Assembly (NCBI GenBank): GCA_944364615.1
Contig: CALVWF010000008.1
Span: forward strand, 21,745 to 85,744
Direction: 5' to 3'
DNA from: an uncultured Clostridia bacterium
GTDB taxonomy: Bacteria; Bacillota; Clostridia; Christensenellales; CAG-314
Length of the DNA stretch: 64,000 nucleotides
The position numbers and the translations under genes were made by a program. This document shows positions 27,318 through 35,991 of this stretch, in pieces; positions within the stretch are counted from its first letter, which is position 1, and the number at the start of each line of letters is the position of its first letter. A model generated the notes under the pieces. That model did no database searches. It was not told where the DNA came from and saw only the letters and a list, made by a program, of their open reading frames with translations.

Positions 27318-28340
27318 ATGATAGTAGCAAAGTACGGCGGTACAGCCATCACGCCCAACAACCTTCATTTAATAAAAAACACATTGGGAAGCCACCACGG
27401 AGCGGTAGTGGTGTCGGCAATAGGCAAGCAGTACGACGGCGACACCAAGGTGACCGATCTGCTCAAAGCATTGCACACGAGATTGCCCGACGTTTCACTG
27501 TTTGAAAAAATAGCCTATAAATACCGCAGTCTGGTAAGTCAAAATCACATAACTATTGATATAAACGGCATTTTGCAAAATACTATTTCTGACATAGTAT
27601 ACAAAAATTACTACGAAAACACCCTTTCCAAAGGCGAAGAGTTGTCTGCAAAGGTTGTTTCGGCGTTTCTCGGGTGGAAGTATGTCGGTGCGGAAGAAAT
27701 CATTACATTCGGCAAAAGGTTACTGACCGAGGAAACGTACAGGAAAATCTCACTGATAGGCGAACGATTCGTGACAGGCGGTTTTTACGGTGCAAGGGCG
27801 GACGGACGTCGCGTGCTTTTTCCCAGAGGCGGAAGCGATATCACAGGTGCATTGGTGGCAAGCGCACTGAATGCCACGCTGTACGAAAACTGGACGGACG
27901 TAAACGGATTGTGTGTTGCCGATCCCGTCAAAGTCAGCAATGCGCAAACTGTCAGATGCCTGTCTTATGATAATATGCGGTTGCTGTCGCAGTGCGGAGC
28001 GAGCGTATTGCATCCCGACAGCGTGTTGCCGGTGGCAAGAGCGGGTATTCCCATTAACATACGCAATTTCTTTAATTTGCAGGATGCGGGAACTATAGTA
28101 TGCAACGACAGCGTTGCAGGCAAGGTAATAGGTGTAACTTCCAAACGCAACGGAAATCTGTTTGAAACTACCGTGGTGTTTACTTTGTCTTCTTCGCTTA
28201 TTGCAGTAAAAGTATTCGATGCGCTCGAACACTGCGGTATAAGTTGTTTAAAGTTTTGCGGAGGTCACAACTTTTTGAAGGTTACCACCGAACAGTATGT
28301 GTTGCCCGTCGTTTACGACGCCGTGACTGCGCAGATATGA
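27318..28340 (+). CDS. aspartate kinase, short form
   Basis: It phosphorylates aspartate, the entry to lysine, threonine and methionine synthesis. Catalytic motifs are KYGGTA (5-10; usual KFGGTS), LFPRGGSDITGALVA (167-181) and WTDVNG (192-197). The 340-residue protein is shorter than the usual 400-450: after residue 250 only about 90 residues remain, room for one degenerate ACT domain rather than two, so feedback control may be weak or different. No ribosome site precedes ATG 27318, but TATACT ends six bases before it, so a leaderless transcript is possible. No other lysine genes adjoin. Confidence 0.88.
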   Translation: MIVAKYGGTAITPNNLHLIKNTLGSHHGAVVVSAIGKQYDGDTKVTDLLKALHTRLPDVSLFEKIAYKYRSLVSQNHITIDINGILQNTISDIVYKNYYENTLSKGEELSAKVVSAFLGWKYVGAEEIITFGKRLLTEETYRKISLIGERFVTGGFYGARADGRRVLFPRGGSDITGALVASALNATLYENWTDVNGLCVADPVKVSNAQTVRCLSYDNMRLLSQCGASVLHPDSVLPVARAGIPINIRNFFNLQDAGTIVCNDSVAGKVIGVTSKRNGNLFETTVVFTLSSSLIAVKVFDALEHCGISCLKFCGGHNFLKVTTEQYVLPVVYDAVTAQI

Positions 28341-28391
28341 CTGTTTGATTTTTTGTACAAATTTAACGCCGGGGACAGACAGGCAATCAAG

Positions 28392-28420
28392 TTGACTTAA
28401 ACTGCAATGTGTTATAAAAT
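28392..28420 (+). promoter_or_regulatory. promoter of the two-gene FAD oxidoreductase operon
   Basis: TTGACT (28392-28397), 17-base spacer, TAAAAT (28415-28420), 35 bases ahead of the first gene. Confidence 0.65.
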
Positions 28421-28455
28421 AATTAAAAAAAACAAGTTGGAGCTGTTGGCAGTTT

Positions 28456-29604
28456 ATGCAACGTATAGTTATAGGCGGAGGAATGAGCGGAATGGTCACG
28501 GCATTGTGTTCTGCGCGGGCAGGGCACAAGACTGTTTTGCTGGAACGCAACAATCGCCTGGGAAGAAAAGTAGCAATGACGGGAAACGGCCGTTGCAATA
28601 TAGGTAACATCAATTGCGATTCCTCATGCTACAACGGCAGCGGACTTGACGAATTTGTGTTCGATTCCGTGGACGTTAAGGAGTGCGTCGACTTTTTGAA
28701 CAGCGTCGGAATATTTACATTTGCAGATGACGAAGGGCGTATATACCCAATTACCGAAAGTTCCAATTCGGTAGTGGACTGTCTGCGCTACGCATTGCAA
28801 AGAGCGGGCGTCGAAGTGGTATGCGACTGCACCGTAAAAGAAGTCGTAAAACAGTCTGATGGATTTGCCGTCATCTGCTCGGACAAGCGCAGGTATGCCG
28901 ACGACGTGGTCGTGGCGATAGGTAGCGGGAGTCAGGCGGAAATGCCGTTTGTAAAGGGAATAGAAGACTTTTACACAGCCTTGTGCCCCTCTCTCGTACC
29001 GCTGAAAGTCAACAATATGGACAAGACTTTAAACGGCATCAGGGTAAAATGCAACGTCAGACTGCTCAAAGACGGCAATGTCGCAGCGGAAGAAAAGGGC
29101 GAATTGCTTTTCAGAGAATACGGATTGTCGGGTATCTGTGCGTTTGATTTGTCCGCGGTAATTGCAAGACGCACTGTCAAAGGTGACAAGTCCGACTACG
29201 GTGTTCTGTGCGACCTTGTTCCTCATATGCCGTACGATATGCTTGTCACGGTAATAAAATCACGCCTCGACAGTCGGTGCGGACGGGAAGAATTGCTGTA
29301 CGGTGTTGTGCACAATAAAATTGCTCAGCACGTTCTTAAACGTGTCGACGGCCTGTGCGCTGAAAAAATAGCGCGCGTATTGAAAAACTGTTTGTATAGT
29401 GTTTCCCTTATACGAGATTACGGCAAAAGTCAGGTTACATCGGGCGGACTGGACGGCAAATATTGTCCCCGTCTCAGACTCCCCAACGGCATAGGAGCGG
29501 TGGGCGAAGTGCTGGATGTGGACGGCAAATGCGGCGGTTACAATCTGATGTTTGCAATAGCGTCCGCTTTGACTTATTGCAAACTGTACAACGGGGAGGT
29601 GTGA
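28456..29604 (+). CDS. HI0933/BaiN-family FAD-dependent oxidoreductase
   Basis: A 382-residue flavoprotein. The FAD-binding GGGMSG (7-12) is at the N-terminus, followed by NNRLGRKVAMTGNGRCNIGNIN (about 35-56), the diagnostic block of this family. The C-terminus carries SQVTSGG-LD and NGIGAVGEVLDVDGKCGGYNLMFA. Relatives include BaiN and YtfP, whose physiological substrates are mostly unknown. It precedes a second FAD enzyme by two bases, so they are co-translated. The ribosome site is weak. Confidence 0.88.
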   Translation: MQRIVIGGGMSGMVTALCSARAGHKTVLLERNNRLGRKVAMTGNGRCNIGNINCDSSCYNGSGLDEFVFDSVDVKECVDFLNSVGIFTFADDEGRIYPITESSNSVVDCLRYALQRAGVEVVCDCTVKEVVKQSDGFAVICSDKRRYADDVVVAIGSGSQAEMPFVKGIEDFYTALCPSLVPLKVNNMDKTLNGIRVKCNVRLLKDGNVAAEEKGELLFREYGLSGICAFDLSAVIARRTVKGDKSDYGVLCDLVPHMPYDMLVTVIKSRLDSRCGREELLYGVVHNKIAQHVLKRVDGLCAEKIARVLKNCLYSVSLIRDYGKSQVTSGGLDGKYCPRLRLPNGIGAVGEVLDVDGKCGGYNLMFAIASALTYCKLYNGEV

Positions 29605-29606
29605 CA

Positions 29607-31211
29607 GTGACGGAAAAGTGGTATATAACCGAACCGTTGAGTATTGCGGTCAACTGTGACGATTGCGTCGATACGGTTGCCGACGCGGTGTCGCTGAAGC
29701 CTTCCGATATAAAGCGTTGTGTCTTGCACAGACGCAGTATAGACGCACGCCACAAGGACTACATTGTTTACAACTGCACTTTCCGGATACTCACGGCTGA
29801 AACCCCGTCGAAAGCAAAGTTGTATACTGCGCCGGTAGATTGGTTTAAAGATGTTCAACCGTCAGAGAACAAAAAGGTGGTTGTGGTAGGTAGCGGACCG
29901 GCAGGCCTGTTTTGCGCGCGCTATCTTGCTGCTGCGGGCGTAGACGTCACCGTGGTGGAACGCGGCGGCGACATTAAATCCCGTGTGGAAGCGGTAACTT
30001 CATTCAATAAAGGCGGACCGCTCGACTGCGACAACAACATTCAGTTCGGGCTGGGCGGTGCAGGCACATTTTCCGACGGCAAGTTGACTACGGGAATTAC
30101 TTCCCCTTACGTATATACGGTATTCAACGAGTTTTACAAGCAGGGAGCCGAACAAGACATTCTGACATCCAATCTGCCGCACATCGGTACGGATTACCTT
30201 GTAAGGGTAGTTGACAATATCAAAAATACCGTTGTCAAAGATGGCGGAAAGTTTCTTTTTCACACACGTTTTACCGATGTAGTGATCAAAGACGGCAAGG
30301 TCACCGAAGTCGTTTTGCAGCAACAGGGCAGACAGTTTTGTATCCCCTGCGATTATCTCGTGTTGGCAATAGGACACAGCGCGAGAGATACTTTCGAAAT
30401 GTTGTACGCTGAAGGGTTTGAAATGATTTCCAAGCCATTCGCCGTAGGAGTACGTATAGAACACGACAGACGGTTTATTTCCCGTCAGCAGTACGGCAGA
30501 CTTGCCTTGACGCACAGAGACTTTGCCTCGGCGTCTTACAAACTTACGGCAAATTTTCCCGACAGAAGTTGTTACTCTTTCTGTATGTGTCCGGGAGGAG
30601 AAGTCGTTTGCGCGTCTTCCGAACTTAATTCCGTTGTGGTCAACGGAATGAGCAACTACGACCGACTTGCACCAAACAGCAACAGCGCACTGGTGGTTAA
30701 CGTAGACAGCAGAGATTTCGGAGAAGGTGTGCTGGACGGCGTAAAATTTCAAAGGCGGTTGGAAAGACTGTGTTACGATCTTACGCTTAGTCAGGGCGCA
30801 TATAAAGCGCCTGCGCAAAACGTAACAGACTTTTTAAAGGGAGTCACTACAACGAAGTTTGATTTGCAACCCAGTTACGCAAGGGGAGTAGTGTCGGTAA
30901 ATCTGCGCCAAAAGTTGCCGGATTTCATTTCGGAAACTATTGCAAAGGCATTACCACTGTTCGGCAGAAAGATAAAAGGATTCGACAAATGCGGAGTGTT
31001 GACCGCAGTGGAAAGCCGTACGTCTTCTCCCGTGCGCATTTTGCGCGACAAGGATATGTTTGCCACAACATACCGAAACGTGATTCCGTGCGGAGAAGGT
31101 TGCGGCTATTCAGGAGGTATAGTGTCTTCCGCTGTGGAAGGGATTAAGGCCGCGCTTGCGCTGACAGGACGTCTCGAACCCCCTTTAAAATCCAAAAACA
31201 TACCGCAATAA
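29607..31211 (+). CDS. FAD-dependent dehydrogenase (COG2509-like)
   Basis: A 534-residue protein: an N-terminal domain of about 85 residues unlike the flavin fold, then the FAD-binding VVVGSGPAGLFCARYLAAAG (about 91-110), FNKGGPLDCDNNIQFGLGGAGTFSDGKLTT (about 133-162), and a C-terminal GEGCGYSGGIVSSAVEG that binds FAD again. These fit uncharacterised FAD-dependent dehydrogenases of the COG2509 group. The start is GTG at 29607, seven bases after GGGGAGG; a GTG six bases earlier is too close to the ribosome site. Substrate unknown; pairing with the HI0933-type enzyme may mean a shared electron path. Confidence 0.88.
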   Translation: MTEKWYITEPLSIAVNCDDCVDTVADAVSLKPSDIKRCVLHRRSIDARHKDYIVYNCTFRILTAETPSKAKLYTAPVDWFKDVQPSENKKVVVVGSGPAGLFCARYLAAAGVDVTVVERGGDIKSRVEAVTSFNKGGPLDCDNNIQFGLGGAGTFSDGKLTTGITSPYVYTVFNEFYKQGAEQDILTSNLPHIGTDYLVRVVDNIKNTVVKDGGKFLFHTRFTDVVIKDGKVTEVVLQQQGRQFCIPCDYLVLAIGHSARDTFEMLYAEGFEMISKPFAVGVRIEHDRRFISRQQYGRLALTHRDFASASYKLTANFPDRSCYSFCMCPGGEVVCASSELNSVVVNGMSNYDRLAPNSNSALVVNVDSRDFGEGVLDGVKFQRRLERLCYDLTLSQGAYKAPAQNVTDFLKGVTTTKFDLQPSYARGVVSVNLRQKLPDFISETIAKALPLFGRKIKGFDKCGVLTAVESRTSSPVRILRDKDMFATTYRNVIPCGEGCGYSGGIVSSAVEGIKAALALTGRLEPPLKSKNIPQ

Positions 31212-31497
31212 ACTCCTTGCAAAAGGCGATTTTCCGCCTTCGTTGTCTGTTGTGTCATCACAATTTGCGTACCGAGCGTTGCTCGTCGATGTTTAAACGC
31301 TTTATAAAATGGCTAAAACACCGTAACCGAAGTTTTTTATACGGTTTCTGCACTGAAGGGATTTTAACGGCACTCGGCATATTTGTCATTTCGTAGGTTA
31401 ATGCGGTAACGCATTTTTGTCAGATTATATCTGTCAGATAAGTTGAATTGTCAATCAAATATTGAAGTGTTGCACTGAATATAATTCACACATCTAT
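31212..31497. other. intergenic region, nothing recognised
   Basis: Downstream of the plus-strand FAD operon and downstream of the minus-strand repeat protein. A short AAGGCG/CGCCTT stem near 31223 lacks a T-run. I see no gene or RNA in the rest. Confidence 0.5.
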
Positions 31498-31537
31498 AAA
31501 AAAGGCACTTGCCTCAATAAGGTAAGTGCCTTTTGCC
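31498..31537. terminator. terminator of the repeat-protein gene
   Basis: AAAAGGCACTT and AAGTGCCTTTT form a stem around a loop with an internal CC/GG pair, flanked by A and T tracts; works on the minus strand about 20 bases past the gene's stop, and possibly on the plus strand. Confidence 0.85.
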
Positions 31538-31554
31538 GTGTAGACAAGCAGTCG

Positions 31555-34500
31555 TTACGGCATTGCGGGAAATTGATTTAAAAGTTTGTCCATAAATTCT
31601 TTAAGCGTGTATTGTTTCCAGATTTTGCCACCGAAGATAGAATTAAGCGTATTTTCCTGTTGCTGGTCGAAATCAAATACATCAGAAAGATCTTGCATGG
31701 TGAGCGAATTTATAAGAGAAACAATTGCCGTAGTGTCAAGTTGGCTAAGTCTGTTGTTTGCCATCAGACTGTTCATCGTGTTGGCTTCCTGCCGACATCC
31801 CGAATCGGTGTACCAGACAAAGCCGTAACAGTCTGCCGTGTGGGCGTGACCGCTTTCTTCCGATTTGCAACCGAGTGTTGCGCTGTACCATTTGTCACCG
31901 TCTCTGCGAATATACTTGCCTGCAAAATTGCCCATTACTTCGCCGCTGACAACCGTTTCGGTATATTGAGAAATATCGGGCACCTGATACCTGTACAATC
32001 CCATTGCCGTTCCCATATAGGCGTTGTCGATTGCCGTGCCTATATCTTTAAGTTTTATGTCGGACATCGATTTGAGCAAGGGAGAGTCGGATTGAACTCC
32101 GATTTCGCTGAGTGTAAGATTGTAAACTCGCGATGTCAGCGTTTCGGTGTCCTGCAACTGCGAAACGGTAAGATTTACAAACGCTTTGGAAATACCGGTG
32201 GCAGTCAGGCTGTATTCGGTATCGGTGTACCACACGAATTCGTAGCACGAGGCAGTGTGTTCGGAATCGGTATGCAGGTCGCACTGCAGTTGTGCTGCGT
32301 ACCATTTGTCTCCTTCCGCCTTGATGTACCTGCCGTCGGCAACACTGAATTTGACTCCCTCTGCGGTTGTGTCCGTAAAGCCGTCAATGTTTGTATACGG
32401 CTTGCGTGCATAGCCCATTATAGTGCCGATATACATATTGTCGATGGTAGTACCTATTTCGGTAATTTTGGTATCTTTAAGATTTTTCAGTACACCTGTA
32501 CAATTTTCTTCGCCCAGTACTTCTTTGAGAGTGAGACCGGAGATTGACTGTTGCAATTTTTCGGCGGTCAATTCCGAAACTTTGAGATTGGCAATACTTG
32601 CGCCTATTCCCTCGGCAACGTTCTGACATTCTGCGTCTTCGTACCAGACGAATTGGTAACACTCTGCGGTGTGACTGTCGGAGTGAGACTGGTCGGTACA
32701 TTTCAGAACGACTTCATACCACTTGTCGCCGTCTTCTCTGACAAAACTGTCTTTGGTTTCATTTGTCAGTACCGAGTCGGCTACAATTGCGGTGTACTGT
32801 GACAGATCGGAAACTTCTTTTCTATAAAGACCCATCAAAGATCCTACAGGCGCTCCGTTAACGGAATTTGCCAGTTGACCTATCTTCGTATCGGCAAATG
32901 AAGCAAGTATGCCCGTGCAGTTTGCCTCTCCGAGAACGTCTTTTAAGGTAAGATCGTTTATCACTTCATCCAATCTGGTGTTAAGTTGCGACAACGGGAT
33001 GTCCGCAATGCTTTCAAGTATGGCGTTGCCTGCTATCGCGTCGGGCATTACGTCTTTTAAGGTAAGATCGTTTATTACATCGTTTATGCCATTTCCCTTT
33101 ATGTCGTTGAGCGTAAGGCGGGCTATTATTGCCGCAACGCCCTGCGGTTCACTGTAACCGGATGGGAATACTCCTTCGGCGGTAACCTCGAAACGCTGCT
33201 TTACGTAACAGTTTATGTCGTGAACGTGTTGTTCCTTGCAGTTGAGATACGCAATGTAATATTGGTCGTCAAACAGAACGGCGGTGTAAACTTTACCTTC
33301 TATGTTTTTGGTATAGATGTCCTGTCCCTGTTGCGTCCAGCCGTCGGTTACGTCTACGGAAACTGTTTGCAATTCCATAAATGTACCCAGTTGGATGTCG
33401 TTGAATGTTTCGTCCTGAAGCAATTGGTTGAATGTGTACTCGCCCAACTCCTCGAACATCGTGCCTGCCGTATTCATTATTTCCGACAGTTTAACGTCGC
33501 CTATAATGCCCGAAACGTCCAGTCCGCCGGTAAGTTGACCGACAGTAATTTCACCGATCAATGATGTAAATCCGTCCACGGCATTGCCGTCCGCGTCGTA
33601 CCAGAGCACGGATGCGCAGTCGGAAGTGTGCAGGTGATCTGTCACCGTATCGGTACATATCAGTTTTGCCTCATAGTATTTGCCGTTTATTTTCTTGGCG
33701 TATAATTGTTCAGTACCTTGCTGTTTGCGCCAGATGCTGCCGTCGGAGGAAATGTCTTCGTAGCCGTCGGGAGAAATTTCGTTGTAACTGTACATAAGCG
33801 TTCCGAGCATTACGTTGTTGAGTTGTCCGCTTATGTTGCCCTCAGTCAACTGATCGACGGAAATATCCGCTATTACGGCGTCCGCTCCCGTTACCTGTTT
33901 GCCGTTGGAATCTAGCCAGTAGTGCGACTGATGCACGTGATCGGGCGAGTCGTCCGTACAGACTTCGCCGTTGCAGATGTCTACGCGCGTATAGTTTACG
34001 AGATTTCCGACGTAAAGACCCGACAGCAGTATTTCCGGTTTGACGGAGCCGTCTGCCGAAATTATGTCCATTATCTGGTGACTGCCGAGTATAGACGTGA
34101 CGAGTGCGCTCTCATCTCCAAGCAGTGATTTCAGTTCAAGTTGACCGACTGTTACGAAAGCACCGTCGGGCAGTAATTCCGCAAGCAGATTGCCGCTTGT
34201 AACAGCGGTAAAAGCGGCGCCTATGTAACTTTCTCCCAAGGCGACCATCAGTTGATTTCCGCTTGACACAAGTTCGGGCAACAGTTGTTTTAATTTGATG
34301 TTGTTGAAAACAGCCATCGGATTTTCGCCGAACAGTTCACTGATGGAATGATTTGCCAGTTCGGCTTTAGCCTCGTCACCGAGGAAATCCAGAAAACCCG
34401 TAATTGCGTTGACGGGTGTCTGATCCATTACCTTCTTTAATCCGTCGGGAGTGAAAATAGACAAAAAGGGTAACTTTTTGATGTCGTCGTTAAGTTTGAC

Positions 34501-34794
34501 GCCTACAAGAGCCGAAACATCCACATTGTAATCCTTTTCAAAATCCGCCACGGAATAATATTCGCCCGTCTGAGGATCGCGATTCATTGCTGAAGTGTTG
34601 TAAATGTCAACAAACTCTTTGATTATCTCTGTAAGCGTCATATCGGAAAGATCGCCGAGATACTTTTCGCTGTCAGACCACACATCCGACGGTTTTACGA
34701 CGGAGGCACTGACATACAGTCCCACTCCGAGTGTGGCGACAAGGAAGATCATTCCGAAAAGCATTCCGGCAATAAAAGCCATTGTTCTGCGCAT
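31555..34794 (-). CDS. 1079-residue membrane-anchored, exported repeat protein with six His/Cys motifs
   Basis: I recognise no named family. An N-terminal membrane helix (about 5-30) has no cleavage or lipobox motif, so the 1040-residue remainder is probably outside, held by one anchor. From about residue 270 modules of roughly 150 residues repeat: a leucine-rich stretch of the type LTLKDVLGE, a GTxMGLYRK block, a gDKWYxaxLxC strand, and an H-x-H-x(2-4)-C-Y motif (HTADCYGFVWYTD in the last copy). Six His/Cys motifs occur; the last three modules are closest. HxHxxxCY motifs recur in clostridial surface proteins. ATG follows GAGGT. Confidence 0.8.
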   Translation of the reverse strand: MRRTMAFIAGMLFGMIFLVATLGVGLYVSASVVKPSDVWSDSEKYLGDLSDMTLTEIIKEFVDIYNTSAMNRDPQTGEYYSVADFEKDYNVDVSALVGVKLNDDIKKLPFLSIFTPDGLKKVMDQTPVNAITGFLDFLGDEAKAELANHSISELFGENPMAVFNNIKLKQLLPELVSSGNQLMVALGESYIGAAFTAVTSGNLLAELLPDGAFVTVGQLELKSLLGDESALVTSILGSHQIMDIISADGSVKPEILLSGLYVGNLVNYTRVDICNGEVCTDDSPDHVHQSHYWLDSNGKQVTGADAVIADISVDQLTEGNISGQLNNVMLGTLMYSYNEISPDGYEDISSDGSIWRKQQGTEQLYAKKINGKYYEAKLICTDTVTDHLHTSDCASVLWYDADGNAVDGFTSLIGEITVGQLTGGLDVSGIIGDVKLSEIMNTAGTMFEELGEYTFNQLLQDETFNDIQLGTFMELQTVSVDVTDGWTQQGQDIYTKNIEGKVYTAVLFDDQYYIAYLNCKEQHVHDINCYVKQRFEVTAEGVFPSGYSEPQGVAAIIARLTLNDIKGNGINDVINDLTLKDVMPDAIAGNAILESIADIPLSQLNTRLDEVINDLTLKDVLGEANCTGILASFADTKIGQLANSVNGAPVGSLMGLYRKEVSDLSQYTAIVADSVLTNETKDSFVREDGDKWYEVVLKCTDQSHSDSHTAECYQFVWYEDAECQNVAEGIGASIANLKVSELTAEKLQQSISGLTLKEVLGEENCTGVLKNLKDTKITEIGTTIDNMYIGTIMGYARKPYTNIDGFTDTTAEGVKFSVADGRYIKAEGDKWYAAQLQCDLHTDSEHTASCYEFVWYTDTEYSLTATGISKAFVNLTVSQLQDTETLTSRVYNLTLSEIGVQSDSPLLKSMSDIKLKDIGTAIDNAYMGTAMGLYRYQVPDISQYTETVVSGEVMGNFAGKYIRRDGDKWYSATLGCKSEESGHAHTADCYGFVWYTDSGCRQEANTMNSLMANNRLSQLDTTAIVSLINSLTMQDLSDVFDFDQQQENTLNSIFGGKIWKQYTLKEFMDKLLNQFPAMP

Positions 34795-34864
34795 AGTTTA
34801 CCTCGTTTAAATAAAATTACGTTAATGTGTTAAGACCGTGTCAAATGCGGTCTCAGGGGGAATG

Positions 34865-35611
34865 TCAGTTGTCGAGATCGCGTCTTTCCGGCAGAAAACT
34901 GTCAAAAATCACGTTGTCGCAGTACTGTTCCAGAAAGTCGAGACGCTGTTGGCTTTTTACCGTCCAGCAAATGACCGGTATTTTTTTACGGTAGCGTGCA
35001 ACTGCCTTGTTTTCGGCGACCGACTGTTCGTCGAAGGCTATAAACTGACTGCCGTTCCATTTGCACAACCACAGATGAGAAAGCATACGTTTTTTAAGCC
35101 TTCCGAAGGGCGCGTCTTTAAAATCGTAGGACAGTTGTCCCCTTACGATATTGGGGGCATGCACCTTGAACCAGCGCACGATAAGAGGATTGAAAGATTC
35201 GATGCAGTATTCGCCGGTATATCCGCTCAGCACATCCAGTACTTTCTGTTCCACTGTACCTATATTCTTGTGAGTCTTTATTTCTATCACGAGTTGAGTG
35301 CGACCGTTTATACATTCGAGAAACTGTTCGAAAGTAGGTATTTTGTGTTGAGTTCCTAAGAGGCACGCATCTTTTATCTCATCGTAAGACTTTTCACGTA
35401 TGTCGCCTTTTAATGATGTCATTCGTGACATTTCGTCGTCGTGAAATACTACAAGCACCCCGTCTTTTGTCATCTGTACGTCCATTTCAATGGCGAAGTT
35501 GTTTTTAACTGCGTTTTCAAATGCGGCCAAGGAATTTTCGGGCAGCGTTATGTTGTCGAACAGTCCTCTGTGAGCCACGTATTTGTCTGTAAGCCAGGTG
35601 TTGTTTTTCAT
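34865..35611 (-). CDS. glycerophosphodiester phosphodiesterase
   Basis: A 248-residue enzyme of the GlpQ/UgpQ TIM-barrel family, hydrolysing glycerophosphodiesters to glycerol-3-phosphate and an alcohol. Motifs: AHRGL (first catalytic histidine), PENSLAAF, EMDVQMTKDG with the metal-binding E-x-D, and the second catalytic histidine in VVFHDDEMSR. No signal peptide, so cytoplasmic (UgpQ-like). ATG 35611 follows AAGGAG; 17 further upstream codons are rejected because that ribosome site would lie inside them. 70 bases separate it from the repeat protein upstream of it in transcription order reversed, so the two may not be one unit. Confidence 0.93.
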   Translation of the reverse strand: MKNNTWLTDKYVAHRGLFDNITLPENSLAAFENAVKNNFAIEMDVQMTKDGVLVVFHDDEMSRMTSLKGDIREKSYDEIKDACLLGTQHKIPTFEQFLECINGRTQLVIEIKTHKNIGTVEQKVLDVLSGYTGEYCIESFNPLIVRWFKVHAPNIVRGQLSYDFKDAPFGRLKKRMLSHLWLCKWNGSQFIAFDEQSVAENKAVARYRKKIPVICWTVKSQQRLDFLEQYCDNVIFDSFLPERRDLDN

Positions 35612-35913
35612 GTTTGAATCTCCTTGCGCGCGAGTAGTGTCGTCACCGTTGTCAATGCGCACGGCGTTACGGTCTACGCAACGTATATGTTAATTATAAT
35701 TGTAAATTTATAAAATAGCAAGGAAAACGAGGCAATTTTTCATTTATTTATGTCAGTTTGGTGTTGTCGTTCCGTCAGTTAAAAGTTATAGCAAAAAGTA
35801 TCGGCAGGGCGTTTTTACCCATCGGTTCGGGCTTGCCGATTAAATAGACGATTCAAAAAAAATTTGATATTTGAGTGAGAGCGTTAAAGTAAAAGGAATT
35901 TTTTCGGTATCGG
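35612..35913. other. intergenic region with one stem-loop
   Basis: Divergent region between the phosphodiesterase and lepA. At about 35800-35840 ATCGGCA pairs with TGCCGAT around a 27-base interior; no T-run and no class I recognise. The rest is A/T-rich with nothing further seen. Confidence 0.4.
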
Positions 35914-35942
35914 TTGTCAAACGTTACAATTTAAGTTATAAT
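35914..35942 (+). promoter_or_regulatory. promoter of lepA
   Basis: TTGTCA (35914-35919), 17-base spacer, TATAAT (35937-35942), 49 bases ahead of lepA. Confidence 0.75.
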
Positions 35943-35991
35943 TTAAAAATATCAATACCGCAAAGAAAACAAAACATCAACGGAGTGTCAG

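Noticed and set aside
31223..31240. AAGGCG/CGCCTT stem after the FAD operon as terminator
   Set aside because: The stem is short and lacks a T-run; the strong terminator at 31498 is better supported.
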